Positions 7,733 to 16,416 of a DNA stretch of 36,834 bases are shown here, piece after piece. The DNA lies in NCBI RefSeq assembly GCF_000337355.1, contig NZ_AOJH01000023.1, forward strand, positions 3,652-40,485, given 5' to 3'. Position numbers and translations under genes: made by a program. The notes beneath the pieces were generated by a model. It worked only from the letters and a program-made list of their open reading frames with translations, searched no databases and was not told the DNA's origin. Source of the stretch: Halorubrum kocurii JCM 14978 (GTDB lineage Archaea; Halobacteriota; Halobacteria; Halobacteriales; Haloferacaceae). Numbering within the stretch: position 1 is the first letter of the stretch; each line of letters begins with the position of its first letter.

Positions 7733-8860
7733 TCACTCCAACCGGTCTAACACCGCCTCGGCCTCGTAGGCCAGGGAGAGCTCTCGCGAACGGCCGCGTC
7801 CCTCCACGTCGGCGTACTCGGCCTCGATCACGCCGAGCTGATCGAGCTTGTTGATGATCTCGGAGTAGCGGGTGTAGCCGAGGTCGGTCTCCTCGTGGAA
7901 CGCCTCGTACACGGTGCCGGCGCGCTCGCCGTCGTTCTCGGCGAGGACGCGGACGAGGGCGCGCTCGGACTCTGAGAGCCCGCGGAGCGACCGCGAGAGG
8001 TGGACGTGTTTGGACTTGTCGTAGGCCGACTCCACGTCCTCCTCGGCGATCGTCTTCGAGGCGCGCATCTCCGCGTTGAGCCCGGCCCGGCGGAGCAGGT
8101 CGATTCCGACCCTGAGGTCGCCGCTCTCGGCGGTGAGGTCGGCGACGCGCTCCAGTTCGGCGTCGCCGATGACGCCGTCGTGGAACCCGCGCTTCGCGCG
8201 CTCGAAGAGGATGTCGTAGATCTCGGTCGCGTCGTAGACGGGGAAGTACACCTCCTCGGGGCGGAACACCGACTGAACCCGCGTGTCGAGGTCGTCGATC
8301 ACGTCGAGCCCCAGGTCGGAGGAGACGACGATGACGCCGATCTTCGCGCCCGAGTGCGCCTCGTGGGCGCGAAGCAGCGAGTAGAGCGTGTCGGAGGCCT
8401 CGTTCTCGTAGAAGAGGTAGTTCACGTCGTCGAGCGCGACGACGAGCACGTCGTCCTCCTCGACGAGCCGGTCGGTGATCTGGCCGAACAGCTTCTTGAA
8501 CGAGATCCCCGACGACGGGGGCTCGTAGTCGAATATTCCCTCGAACAGCCGCGAGAAGACGGCGTATCGCGTCGAGTCGACCTGGCAGTTCACCCGGACG
8601 GTCCGCACGTCGGTCCGGGCGCCGAGCTCGCCGAACAGCTTCTGGACCGCGGTCGTCTTCCCGGTGCCGGGCGGGCCGCGCACCATCGTGTTGAGCGGGC
8701 GGGAGCCGCGCACCGCGGGGCGCAGCGCGTACTTCAGGCTCTCGAGTTGGCTCTCGCGGTGGCGGAACGTCTCGGGGACGTGGTCGATCTCGAACACCGA
8801 CTCGTCGCGGAACACCGACTCGTCCCACGAGAGCATGTCGCCGCCGGCGTCCCCGGTCAT
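7733..8860 (-). CDS. Orc1/Cdc6-type replication initiator family AAA+ ATPase
   Basis: Orc1/Cdc6 proteins bind origins and load the MCM helicase. The 375-residue protein has Walker A GPPGTGKTT (62-70), Walker B ALDDVNYL (141-148), a sensor-1 region VIVVSSD, a sensor-2 region SGDLRVGIDLLRRAG, and a C-terminal winged helix (about 290-375, with TRYSEIINKLDQLG). Haloarchaea carry many paralogues; I cannot say which one this is. No origin recognition boxes or unwinding element are evident next to it, so it may not be origin-linked. A TTAAGTG box at 8884-8890 (minus strand) is about 27 bp before the ATG. Confidence 0.93.
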   Translation of the reverse strand: MTGDAGGDMLSWDESVFRDESVFEIDHVPETFRHRESQLESLKYALRPAVRGSRPLNTMVRGPPGTGKTTAVQKLFGELGARTDVRTVRVNCQVDSTRYAVFSRLFEGIFDYEPPSSGISFKKLFGQITDRLVEEDDVLVVALDDVNYLFYENEASDTLYSLLRAHEAHSGAKIGVIVVSSDLGLDVIDDLDTRVQSVFRPEEVYFPVYDATEIYDILFERAKRGFHDGVIGDAELERVADLTAESGDLRVGIDLLRRAGLNAEMRASKTIAEEDVESAYDKSKHVHLSRSLRGLSESERALVRVLAENDGERAGTVYEAFHEETDLGYTRYSEIINKLDQLGVIEAEYADVEGRGRSRELSLAYEAEAVLDRLE

Positions 8861-9037
8861 GTGAACACCACGACAGGCCGCCCACTTAACCGTTGCCCGC
8901 GGGGACGGTGAAACTGAAACTTGTCGCTCACGGCGCTCACGCCCGAGGTATCGGCGACCGAACGTTCACTCTCGGGCCGGTGGAATCCCGCCGCGGTCGC
9001 CCCGGAACTGCGCCCGGGTCGCGCCGTCGCGGGCCGG

Positions 9038-10141
9038 TCACGCCCGATCGAGCACGAGCACGTGCCGGGTGAGCGACCGATGGACCCGGCGCTCGAAGAC
9101 GGCGTCGACCGCCCAGCCGGCCGCGCGCGCCTCTCGACGCCAGTCGCGGTCGGCGACCATCACGGCCCGAGGCGCGACCCGGGCGGCCTCGGCGAGCGCG
9201 CCCCCCACGAGGTCCGCGAGCTCGTGACGGGCGATCTTCGACTGCCGGCCGTACGGGGCGTCGAACGCGACGCCGTCGACCGCGTCGTCGCGCAGCGGGA
9301 GGGCCGTGGCGTCGCCGCGGGCGACGTGCCAGTCGGGGCTGTCCGCGTCGCCGCCGTCACCTCCTCCCACGTACTTCCGGAGGTTCTCGCGCGTCCCGCG
9401 GACCATCTTCGCCTGCGCGTCGCACGCGACCGCGTTGCTCCCGACGAGCCCGGCCTCCAGCGGGAGCCCGCCGGTGCCGCACATCGGGTCGAGGAGGGTC
9501 CGGCCGGGCGCCGCGCCGGCGAGGTTGACGTACGCGCGGGCGTCGGCCGGCGCCATGCTCCCCGGCTGGAAGAAGGGGCGGTCGGTCGGCTTGGGCGCGA
9601 AGTCGCGGGCGGCCTCGACCGCGACCCACCCGAGCGCGCAGACGGACGCCTCGCCGCCGTCAGCGCCCGGGACCGCGTCGTGGTCGTCGCGCTCGCCGGC
9701 CGTGAACAGCGCGCGCAGGACGTGGTCGGGGTCGTCGAGGTCGACGTCGAACCCGCGGTCGACGAGGACCCCGCCCAACTCGCGCTCCGCCGCGCTCGTC
9801 GAGACGTCGGCGGTGTTCCGGACGTTGCGGGCGCGGACCGCGACGGTCCCGGACCGGTCGAGCGGCGCCGCGTCGAGGACGGCTGCGGCGGCGTCGATAT
9901 CGGCGTCGGTTCGGGCGATCGCCTCGTGGGCGGCGCGGGTGTACGCGAGCCGGCGGACCGGGCCCTCTCGATCGCCGACGTCTCCCCCACCGCCGACGCT
10001 CCCGGCCCGCGCGACCCCCGGCGCGAGCAGCTCCACGCCCGTCGCCGCGACGGCGGCCTCGCGGGCGGCGAACGCGTCCTCCTCGCCGGCCAGTTCGAGC
10101 CAGTACACGCCGCGGAGTCCGGTCGCCGGTCGCAAGAGCAT
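9038..10141 (-). CDS. tRNA (guanine(10)-N2)-dimethyltransferase-like (TrmG10 family)
   Basis: Archaeal TrmG10 methylates G10 in the tRNA D-arm. The 367-residue protein has an N-terminal THUMP-type RNA-binding region (about 1-170), then a Rossmann methyltransferase with the SAM loop LDPMCGTGGLPLEAGLVG and the catalytic-type motif FDAPYGRQS, where (N/D)PPY-like sequence is normal. The frame is open further upstream, but the ATG at 10141 is about 25 bp from the AT box at 10162-10169 and starts the conserved MLLRPATGLRGVYWLEL. It is divergent from tbp with only 54 bp between the starts. Confidence 0.9.
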   Translation of the reverse strand: MLLRPATGLRGVYWLELAGEEDAFAAREAAVAATGVELLAPGVARAGSVGGGGDVGDREGPVRRLAYTRAAHEAIARTDADIDAAAAVLDAAPLDRSGTVAVRARNVRNTADVSTSAAERELGGVLVDRGFDVDLDDPDHVLRALFTAGERDDHDAVPGADGGEASVCALGWVAVEAARDFAPKPTDRPFFQPGSMAPADARAYVNLAGAAPGRTLLDPMCGTGGLPLEAGLVGSNAVACDAQAKMVRGTRENLRKYVGGGDGGDADSPDWHVARGDATALPLRDDAVDGVAFDAPYGRQSKIARHELADLVGGALAEAARVAPRAVMVADRDWRREARAAGWAVDAVFERRVHRSLTRHVLVLDRA

Positions 10142-10161
10142 AGCGGTTCCGACCAGCCACC

Positions 10162-10169
10162 TTTTTACG
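10162..10169. promoter_or_regulatory. AT box shared by trmG10 and tbp
   Basis: The sequence TTTTTACG is the only A/T-rich stretch in the 54-bp gap. Its centre is about 25 bp from the trmG10 ATG (minus) and about 30 bp from the tbp ATG (plus), so one box may place both start sites. tbp also has a GAGG at 10186-10189 that could act as a weak ribosome site. Confidence 0.45.
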
Positions 10170-10195
10170 TGCTTCAACTGTGTATCGAGGTAGTA

Positions 10196-10753
10196 ATGGC
10201 CGATCCGAAGGAGACGATCACGATAGAGAACGTCGTTGCCTCCACGGGGATCGGGCAGGAGCTCGACCTCCAGAGCGTTGCGATGGACCTCGAAGGTGCC
10301 GACTACGACCCCGAGCAGTTCCCCGGGCTCGTCTACCGCACTACGGACCCGAAATCGGCCGCGCTGATCTTCCGTTCGGGGAAGATCGTCTGTACGGGCG
10401 CCAACTCCATCGACGCCGTCCACGAGAGCCTCGCCCTCGTGTTCGACGAGCTCCGCGCGCTCCAGATCCCGATCGAGGACCCGGAGATCACGGTCCAGAA
10501 CATCGTCACCTCCGCCGACCTCGGCGAGAGCCTCAACCTCAACGCGATCGCGATCGGGCTCGGCTTAGAACACATCGAGTACGAGCCGGAGCAGTTCCCC
10601 GGGCTCGTCTACCGGATCGACGAGCCGGACGTGGTGGCGCTGCTGTTCGGCAGCGGGAAGCTCGTCGTCACCGGCGGGACGAGCCCCGACGACGCCGCGG
10701 CCGCCGTCGACGTGATCGTCGAGGAGCTCGACGGGCTCGGGCTGTTGGCGTAG
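10196..10753 (+). CDS. tbp: TATA-box-binding protein
   Basis: TBP recognises the TATA box and, with TFB, recruits archaeal RNA polymerase. The 185-residue protein is two direct repeats of about 90 residues that form the saddle. The motif EQFPGLVYR occurs in both halves (40-48 and 132-140), as does the (I/V)QNIV/IENVV strand. The acidic tail and the full length are typical of the main chromosomal haloarchaeal TBP. It is monocistronic and divergent from trmG10. Confidence 0.97.
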   Translation: MADPKETITIENVVASTGIGQELDLQSVAMDLEGADYDPEQFPGLVYRTTDPKSAALIFRSGKIVCTGANSIDAVHESLALVFDELRALQIPIEDPEITVQNIVTSADLGESLNLNAIAIGLGLEHIEYEPEQFPGLVYRIDEPDVVALLFGSGKLVVTGGTSPDDAAAAVDVIVEELDGLGLLA

Positions 10754-10855
10754 GCGGTCGACGCGCTCCGCGCTCACTGGCCCCGTGCCGATTCCGCCGC
10801 CTCCGTCTCGTGCCGATTCCGCGACCACTTTTACCCGCCGTCCCGTAGCTCGCCC

Positions 10856-11215
10856 ATGCTCCTTCAGACGGTGACGCCGGCGTCGGTGCTGGGGACGACC
10901 GTCCTGTTCGCGCTGTTCCTCTCCGTGACCGCCCACCTCGCCGCCCGGAACGTCCTCGGCGACGTCGACCCGCGCCGCGCCCTCTACGTCGGGCCGCTCC
11001 CGGCGGTGATCGGCGTGGTCGGCGGCGCCTTCGCGCTCCCCGAGGCGCTGATCGTCGCGGCCGCGCTCCTCGTCGACGGCGTGATGTTCGCGTGGAGCTA
11101 CGACCAGCCTCGCCGGATCGTGATCGGGATGACCGTGATCCACGCGGTGATCACGACGCTGCTCGGGATCGTGTTGCTCGGGATCGCGGTGTTGCTCGCG
11201 GCGCGGCCGGGGTAG
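10856..11215 (+). CDS. Small four-helix membrane protein, function unknown
   Basis: The product has 119 residues with about four hydrophobic segments (near 8-30, 43-60, 62-80 and 90-117) and a short RRxLYVGPLPAV loop. No catalytic motif is visible. A CTTTTACC box at 10828-10835 is about 25 bp before the ATG, supporting a leaderless start. It converges with the helicase gene, 61 bp away. I do not recognise the family, although small membrane proteins of this type are common in haloarchaea. Confidence 0.75.
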   Translation: MLLQTVTPASVLGTTVLFALFLSVTAHLAARNVLGDVDPRRALYVGPLPAVIGVVGGAFALPEALIVAAALLVDGVMFAWSYDQPRRIVIGMTVIHAVITTLLGIVLLGIAVLLAARPG

Positions 11216-11276
11216 AGAGGGGACCGCTGTCGGCGGCTCCCGGTCCCATCGACTCACGGTTCCCGGCCCTACTGGC

Positions 11277-13448
11277 TCACGGCTCCGGCGGCGTCCCGTC
11301 GTACGCGTCGTGGTCGCCGTAGAAGTTCAGCATCGCGAACTTCAGTTTCGTCGGGTCGAGGTCGAGCAGCTCCTCGCGCTCCTCCGGCGGGAACGCGCCG
11401 CGGACCGAGTACTTCCCCATGTCCGCGGACGTGTACCGGCGGTCCGCGAGGATCCGAACGCCGAAGTCGTCGGGCCCGCGGACGACCCGACCGAGCGCCT
11501 GCCGCGTCTTCCGGATCGTCGGGATCTCGACCGCGTACGCCCAGCCGGGGTCTCGGGAGCGGTCGCGGTCGGCGAACGCCCGGTCGTAGGCGTCCTGTAC
11601 CGCCTCCATCCGGTCGGAGAGGTGCGGGTACGGAACGCCGACGACCGCGACCGTCCGGGCGTCGTCGCCGTCGAAGCTCACGCCCTCGGCGAGCGTCCCC
11701 CACAGCGAGGTGAACAGCGTCGCGTCGTCGCTCTCGACGAACTTCCTGCGAAGGTCCTCCTCGTCCTCGCCGGGACCGTCGAGGTACAGCCTCCCGAGGT
11801 CGGCGCCCGCGAGCCGCTCGTGGTAGCGCTCGGCCTCGGCGTAGGAGGGGAAGAAAGCGAGCGTGTTCCCCGGGGTGAAGCGGATCGCGTCGCGCAGCAG
11901 CGACGCCACCGTCTCCTGGGTCTCCGGGTCGTTGCGCTCGGAGGCGAACAGCGGGGGCGTGTCCACCGCGAACGTCCGGCGGTTCGCCTCGGGGTACCCC
12001 ATCTCGTACGCGAGCGACGCCACGTCCTCCAAGCCGAGGACGTCCTTGGTGACGTCGAAGGGGCGAAGCGTCGCGCTCATCAGCACCGAGGCGGCGACCT
12101 CGTCGAACAGCGCCTCGGTGACGCGGCGGGGGATGCAGGTGTACAGCTCCGCGCGGCCGTACACCTCTTCGGTGGCGGCGTCCCGGCGCACGGAGACGAC
12201 CGGGTACTGGCCCAGCTCGGTCCCCTCCTCCATCCACGTCGAGACGAACCGGGCGACTTGGAGGGTCTGACACTCCGTGCGGGTCGTGGTCTCGCCGTCG
12301 CGGTAGCGGCGCTCGTACTCCTCGTCGAGCGCCTGTCCGAGCTGGACCGCGAGCTCGGTCTCGGTGTCGATCCCCTTCCCCTCGTAGCTGCGGAGAAACG
12401 CGAGCGTGAGGTCGTCGCGGCGGTCGTCGTTGGCGATAGAGAGGTCCTCCCAGTTCTCGCCGACCGACTCGCGTTGGCCGACGCCGAGCGCGTCGTCACG
12501 GGTCTCGACGAGGGCGTCGCGGAACGCGCGGACCACGTTTTCGGCCGCCTCGGCGCGGGAGTCGTCGCTCTCCGCCAACTCGTCGAGGGCGGCGTCGAGG
12601 GTGTTCTCGGTGAGCGTTCGGGTGGCGTGGTCGCGGGCGGCGTCCTCGACGTTGTGGGCCTCGTCGAAGACGGTGATTATCTCCGAGGGGTCGCGGTCGA
12701 TCCACCGGAAGAACTGCTCGCGGATGTTCGGATCGAGCAGGTGGTGGTAGTTGCAGACGACCAGGTCGACTCCCTCCATCCCCTCCTTGAGCAGCTCGTA
12801 GCCGCAGAGCTCGCGCTCGTCCGCGTACGCGTACACGTCTTCGGGCGTGCGAACGTCCTCGAAGAGCCACGCGAAGAAGTCGTCCGTGTCCGCCACGAGG
12901 TTGTTCCGGTAGTGCGCGCAGACGTTCGCGGTCTCGTACTCGTCGATTTCGGCCTCCAGCTCGTCGAGCTCGTCCATGACCGACTCGCGGGCCTCGGCGG
13001 CCCCCGCGTCCCCCTCGCGGCTCTCGGCCAGCAGCTCGCGCTGGCGCGCCTCGAGTTCGCGGACCTCGCTCTCCGTCTCCACCATCTCGCGGGTGGTGTC
13101 CCGGAGGGTCTGACACTCCTGGTAGTCGACGTCGATGTGGCACATCGACGACTTTCCTTTAAATACTACCGCGCGGATGGGCTCTTCGCGCGTTATCGCG
13201 CGGGCGTCTTCGACGAACTGCCGCATCTGCTGGTGGACGTTGGTCGTGATGACGACCGTGCGGTCGCGCTCGCGGGCGTGCTCTAAGGCGGGCACGAGCG
13301 CCGAGAGGGTTTTCCCGGTTCCGGGTGCCCCCTCGAACAGCACGTCCTGTCCGCGGTCCAGCGCGTTGGCGACCCTGTCCATCGCCTCGCGCTGGTTCGG
13401 GTACGGCTCCTCGTACGGGAAGAACCGCAGATGCGGCGACTCTGACAC
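11277..13448 (-). CDS. XPD/Rad3/DinG-type ATP-dependent DNA helicase
   Basis: This is a superfamily 2 helicase of the iron-sulfur XPD/DinG branch, acting 5'-3' on DNA in repair or replication restart. The 723-residue protein has Walker A GAPGTGKT (40-47), DEAH (262-265) and a C-terminal motif VI region RKTRQALGRVVRG. Cysteines at 103, 112, 177 and 215 lie between motifs I and II, where the 4Fe-4S ligands of this family sit; Cys232 is also nearby. Residues about 121-172 form a Glu/Arg-rich likely coiled coil inside this region. The start is GTG at 13448, about 27 bp from the box at 13471-13478. Confidence 0.93.
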   Translation of the reverse strand: MSESPHLRFFPYEEPYPNQREAMDRVANALDRGQDVLFEGAPGTGKTLSALVPALEHARERDRTVVITTNVHQQMRQFVEDARAITREEPIRAVVFKGKSSMCHIDVDYQECQTLRDTTREMVETESEVRELEARQRELLAESREGDAGAAEARESVMDELDELEAEIDEYETANVCAHYRNNLVADTDDFFAWLFEDVRTPEDVYAYADERELCGYELLKEGMEGVDLVVCNYHHLLDPNIREQFFRWIDRDPSEIITVFDEAHNVEDAARDHATRTLTENTLDAALDELAESDDSRAEAAENVVRAFRDALVETRDDALGVGQRESVGENWEDLSIANDDRRDDLTLAFLRSYEGKGIDTETELAVQLGQALDEEYERRYRDGETTTRTECQTLQVARFVSTWMEEGTELGQYPVVSVRRDAATEEVYGRAELYTCIPRRVTEALFDEVAASVLMSATLRPFDVTKDVLGLEDVASLAYEMGYPEANRRTFAVDTPPLFASERNDPETQETVASLLRDAIRFTPGNTLAFFPSYAEAERYHERLAGADLGRLYLDGPGEDEEDLRRKFVESDDATLFTSLWGTLAEGVSFDGDDARTVAVVGVPYPHLSDRMEAVQDAYDRAFADRDRSRDPGWAYAVEIPTIRKTRQALGRVVRGPDDFGVRILADRRYTSADMGKYSVRGAFPPEEREELLDLDPTKLKFAMLNFYGDHDAYDGTPPEP

Positions 13449-13564
13449 GGGACGCAGTTCGGCGTCACCGGCTAAAAGGGGTGGGGTGCCGCGGCGGAAG
13501 TGGTCGGACGGCGCAGAACGTCGAATGAACGCCGACAGTTAGATCCGCTGCTGTAGTTTCAACA

Positions 13565-13577
13565 ACTATATATAATT
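13565..13577 (+). promoter_or_regulatory. Strong TATA-rich promoter of the gene at 13649
   Basis: TATATATAATTAT is the most A/T-rich stretch nearby and predicts a start near 13598, giving a leader of about 50 nt. A weaker ATTATACC at 13602-13609 would give a leader of under 20 nt. Confidence 0.45.
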
Positions 13578-13648
13578 ATGGGGACTGTGCGACGCGGTCG
13601 CATTATACCGGCACAGATTACCGGTTCTCGAGCGACTACTAGATCGAA

Positions 13649-14119
13649 ATGGCGACTGAAACCGTAACCTCGACGGACGTATCGACAGCGGCCGGCAACT
13701 GGAAGGCGGGCGTGACCGGCGGAGTGGTCGGTGGGCTCGTCTTCGGCGCGATGATGTCGGTGATGACCCCCGGCGTACTGCAGATGGCGATCCCGGCGAT
13801 GTACGGCATCGAGGGTCCCGCCGGCACCGTCGGCTGGGCGATCCACATGTCCCACGGCGCGGTCATCGGCCTCGGGTTCGCGGCGATCGCGAGCCTGAAG
13901 CCGGACCTCGGCCGCTCGATCGGAACGAGCCTCGGCGTCGGTGCCGGCTACGGCCTCCTCGTCTGGGTCGCGCTCGCGGTGATCGCGATGCCGATCTGGC
14001 TGGGCGCCGTCGGCTTCCCGGGCGCGCCGCCGCTGCCGAACGTCGGCGTCGAGAGCCTCGTCGGACACGTCGTCTACGGGGCGGTCCTCGGCGGCGTCTA
14101 CTCGGCGGTCGCGAACTGA
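13649..14119 (+). CDS. Four-helix membrane protein, function unknown
   Basis: The product has 156 residues: a short hydrophilic Thr/Ser-rich N-terminus (1-20), then about four membrane segments near 22-48, 60-85, 93-115 and 130-155, rich in Gly and Met. The first helix (VTGGVVGGLVFGAMM) and the loop WAIHMSHGAVIGLGFAA resemble a family of small haloarchaeal membrane proteins that are sometimes mislabelled as histidine kinases. No kinase motif is present. The role is unknown. Confidence 0.8.
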   Translation: MATETVTSTDVSTAAGNWKAGVTGGVVGGLVFGAMMSVMTPGVLQMAIPAMYGIEGPAGTVGWAIHMSHGAVIGLGFAAIASLKPDLGRSIGTSLGVGAGYGLLVWVALAVIAMPIWLGAVGFPGAPPLPNVGVESLVGHVVYGAVLGGVYSAVAN

Positions 14120-14173
14120 GGCCCCGCAGTCCCCGCTTTTTAAACCCGCGCGCGACGAGCACCGTAGCAACGA

Positions 14174-14674
14174 ATGTTCGACGAGATCCTCGAGAAGTTC
14201 GAGGGATCGCCCAGCCAGCAGGCGGTGATCCGACTGTTCTTAGAGCGCGGTTTCTCCGTCAACGAGGAGGGACGGGTCGTCTCCGGCGGGATCGAGATCC
14301 CGTACACCGGTATCGCGCGCGAGCTCGACGTCGACCGCCGCGTCGTGGACTCGACGACCGACGCGATCCTCGCCGACCCCGAACTGAAGCGCATTTTCAC
14401 CAACATCTCGTCGGTCCCGAGCCTGATGGACCTGGCGCCGGTCCTGGACCTCACGGTCCTCACGATCGAGGTGGCGGCCGCCGACGAGGCCGGAATCGTC
14501 GCCGAGGTGACCGGTATCCTCGCCGACCACGACGTCTCGATCCGGCAGGTGTTGAGCGAGGACCCGGAGTTCACCGACGACCCCAAGCTGTACGTGATCA
14601 CGGACGCGGACCTCTCCGGTGACCTCCTCGTCGAGATCCGCGACCTGGCGTACGTCCGCCGCGTCGGGTTCTGA
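14174..14674 (+). CDS. ACT-domain regulator of amino-acid metabolism (COG2061-like)
   Basis: The product has 166 residues. The N-terminal helical part (about 1-85; IRLFLERGFSVNEEG, IARELDVDRRVVDSTTD) looks like a helix-turn-helix or oligomerisation module. The C-terminal ACT domain (about 90-166) includes EVAAADEAGIVAEVTGILADHDVSIRQVLSEDPE, the ligand-binding strand-turn of ACT folds. The family is predicted to sense an amino acid and regulate its metabolism; the ligand is unknown. A CTTTTTAAA box lies at 14136-14144, about 33 bp before the ATG. It lies 5 kb upstream of the arg cluster. Confidence 0.85.
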   Translation: MFDEILEKFEGSPSQQAVIRLFLERGFSVNEEGRVVSGGIEIPYTGIARELDVDRRVVDSTTDAILADPELKRIFTNISSVPSLMDLAPVLDLTVLTIEVAAADEAGIVAEVTGILADHDVSIRQVLSEDPEFTDDPKLYVITDADLSGDLLVEIRDLAYVRRVGF

Positions 14675-14700
14675 GCCGGCCGGACGAGGCGGGTGACCGC

Positions 14701-14720
14701 CGCCGATCGAGCGATCGGCG
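14701..14720 (+). terminator. Hairpin after the ACT-domain gene
   Basis: A perfect 8-bp stem (CGCCGATC/GATCGGCG, loop GAGC) starts 26 bp after the stop. A second hairpin (CCGGAGC/GCTCCGG) follows at 14792-14808 and is trailed by ATTTT. They may end transcription before radA. No T-tract directly follows the first hairpin. Confidence 0.35.
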
Positions 14721-14842
14721 AACCGACCAGTTCCGCCGCGGCGAGGGGGCGCCGCGTCCGCGGGAACCCTTACGTGCGATGCCGAGCGAGTCCGGAGCGC
14801 GGCTCCGGCCGGATTTTCACTTTCACTCGGGTGTAAACGAGT

Positions 14843-14850
14843 CTTTATAC
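14843..14850 (+). promoter_or_regulatory. TATA box of radA
   Basis: CTTTATAC is centred about 29 bp before the radA ATG, giving an almost leaderless transcript. A TTTCACTTTCAC direct repeat lies just upstream (14817-14828). Confidence 0.5.
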
Positions 14851-14875
14851 GGGGTGGAGAACAAGGGACGCGTAC

Positions 14876-15907
14876 ATGCCAGAAGACGAACTCGAGGACC
14901 TCCCCGGAGTCGGCCCCGCCACCGCAGACAAGCTCGTCGAGAACGGGTTCGAGAGCTACCAGTCGATCGCCGTCGCGAGCCCCGGCGAGATGTCGAACAC
15001 CGCCGACATCGGCGAGTCGTCGGCCGCGGACATCATCAACGCCGCCCGCGACGCCGCCGACGTCGGCGGCTTCGAGACGGGCGCGGCCGTGCTCGAACGC
15101 CGCGAGGAGATCGGGAAGCTCTCGTGGCAGATCGACGAGGTCGACGACCTGCTCGGCGGCGGCATCGAGACGCAGTCGATCACCGAGGTGTACGGCGAGT
15201 TCGGGTCCGGGAAGTCGCAGGTGACCCACCAGATGGCGGTCAACGTCCAGCTTCTGCCGGAGAACGGCGGGCTCGACGGCGGCTGTATCTTCGTCGACAC
15301 CGAGGACACGTTTCGCCCTGAGCGGATCGACGACATGGTCCGCGGGCTCGACGACGAGATCCTCGCCGACGAGATGGAGCGACGCGAGATCGAGGGCACC
15401 CCGAGCGACGAAGAGGCGATGGAGGAGCTGATCGAGGCCTTCTTGGACCAGATCCACGTGGCGAAGGCGTTCAACTCCAACCACCAGATCCTGCTGGCCG
15501 AGAAGGCCAAAGAGCTCGCCGGCGAACACGAGGAGAGCGAGTGGCCGATCCGGATCGTCTGCGTCGACTCCTTGACCGCCCACTTCCGCGCCGAGTACGT
15601 CGGTCGGGGCGAACTGGCCGAGCGCCAGCAGAAGCTCAACAAGCACCTCCACGACCTGATGCGGATCGGCGACCTGTTCAACACCGCCATCCTCGTCACC
15701 AACCAGGTCGCCTCCAACCCCGACTCCTACTTCGGCGACCCGACGCAGGCGATCGGCGGCAACATTCTCGGGCACGCCTCCACCTTCCGGATCTACCTCC
15801 GCAAGTCGAAGGGCGACAAGCGGATCGTCCGGCTCGTTGACGCGCCGAACCTCGCCGACGGCGAGGCCGTGATGCGCGTGCAGGGCGAGGGGCTGAAGCC
15901 GGAGTAG
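14876..15907 (+). CDS. radA: DNA repair and recombination protein RadA
   Basis: RadA is the archaeal Rad51/RecA recombinase that forms filaments on single-stranded DNA and catalyses strand exchange. The 343-residue protein has an N-terminal helix-hairpin-helix domain ([15 protein letters not shown], 6-20), the linker and polymerisation region, Walker A GEFGSGKS (107-114), [13 protein letters not shown], and Walker B with [15 protein letters not shown]. The L2 loop region and [11 protein letters not shown] follow. The length is normal and there is no intein, although RadA inteins occur in some haloarchaea. Confidence 0.97.
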   Translation: MPEDELEDLPGVGPATADKLVENGFESYQSIAVASPGEMSNTADIGESSAADIINAARDAADVGGFETGAAVLERREEIGKLSWQIDEVDDLLGGGIETQSITEVYGEFGSGKSQVTHQMAVNVQLLPENGGLDGGCIFVDTEDTFRPERIDDMVRGLDDEILADEMERREIEGTPSDEEAMEELIEAFLDQIHVAKAFNSNHQILLAEKAKELAGEHEESEWPIRIVCVDSLTAHFRAEYVGRGELAERQQKLNKHLHDLMRIGDLFNTAILVTNQVASNPDSYFGDPTQAIGGNILGHASTFRIYLRKSKGDKRIVRLVDAPNLADGEAVMRVQGEGLKPE

Positions 15908-16227
15908 CCGGTTCCGCCCCCGCCACTCCCCCGGACCGTCCGGCGATCCGGACGCGAACGAGCGCTTCGACTACCGAACCCGCATCTGAATCGCGGATGT
16001 GGTTGACAAACGTATACTTTCTCGTTAGGCCCCGAAACCGCTGTTATCGCTCTTCTCGCGCCGTGCCGCCGGAACCGACCGCAGATCCCCCGGCAAAAAT
16101 CGCCCGAACTGTCCGCGCCCGGCGTCTAGCGGCGCGAAAACGGTCGGTTCACGACGTACTGACAACTGTGTTACAAAACGTCCGTCCGATTCGATCGCAA
16201 GGATTGCGGAAACTCCGACAAGAATAT

Positions 16228-16285
16228 GTCCTTATACACCATCAATTAGTCCTTATATTTGACAGCCGCCGTAGTATCAATGATA
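16228..16285 (+). promoter_or_regulatory. Direct repeats and palindrome upstream of amt-glnK
   Basis: The 505-bp gap 15908-16412 has no convincing gene in its first 300 bp; it turns A/T-rich after 16140. GTCCTTATA occurs at 16228-16236 and 16249-16257, 21 bp apart (two helical turns), and TATCA-a-TGATA forms a palindrome at 16275-16285. Both lie upstream of the amt TATA box and are candidate sites for a nitrogen-responsive regulator. Confidence 0.35.
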
Positions 16286-16310
16286 TTTTTTGTGAAACTC
16301 AACTCGAACG

Positions 16311-16318
16311 TTTATATA
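16311..16318 (+). promoter_or_regulatory. TATA box of amt-glnK
   Basis: TTTATATA is a near-consensus archaeal box. It predicts a start near 16342, giving a leader of about 70 nt before the GTG at 16413, unlike most genes in this window. Confidence 0.6.
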
Positions 16319-16353
16319 TTCCTGTTCCCCGTTGTCGGAACGTGATTCAGCAC

Positions 16354-16416
16354 ATGAACACGAACGAAACGCGTTGTTCAAAGGACGTATGTTCAGTTGA
16401 GGTGGTCGTCGCGTGA
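16354..16416 (+). CDS. Possible 20-residue upstream ORF overlapping the amt start
   Basis: An ATG 12 nt after the predicted start site opens a 20-residue frame ([20 protein letters not shown]) whose TGA overlaps the amt GTG in the tetranucleotide GTGA (16413-16416). Such an overlap allows translational coupling. It may be a regulatory upstream ORF, or chance. Without it the GTG of amt would rely on a leader with no clear ribosome site. Confidence 0.3.
   Translation: MNTNETRCSKDVCSVEVVVA

Noticed and set aside
8905..8925. GTGAAACTGAAAC near the orc1/cdc6 start as a possible origin recognition box
   Set aside because: Single, lacks the G-rich tail and inverted partners of haloarchaeal ORB elements, and no AT-rich unwinding region is next to it.
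15997..16353. Longer open frame upstream of the amt leader ORF
   Set aside because: It spans the AT-rich promoter region and the TATA box at 16311, so only the part after the predicted start site (16354-16416) could be translated from that promoter.
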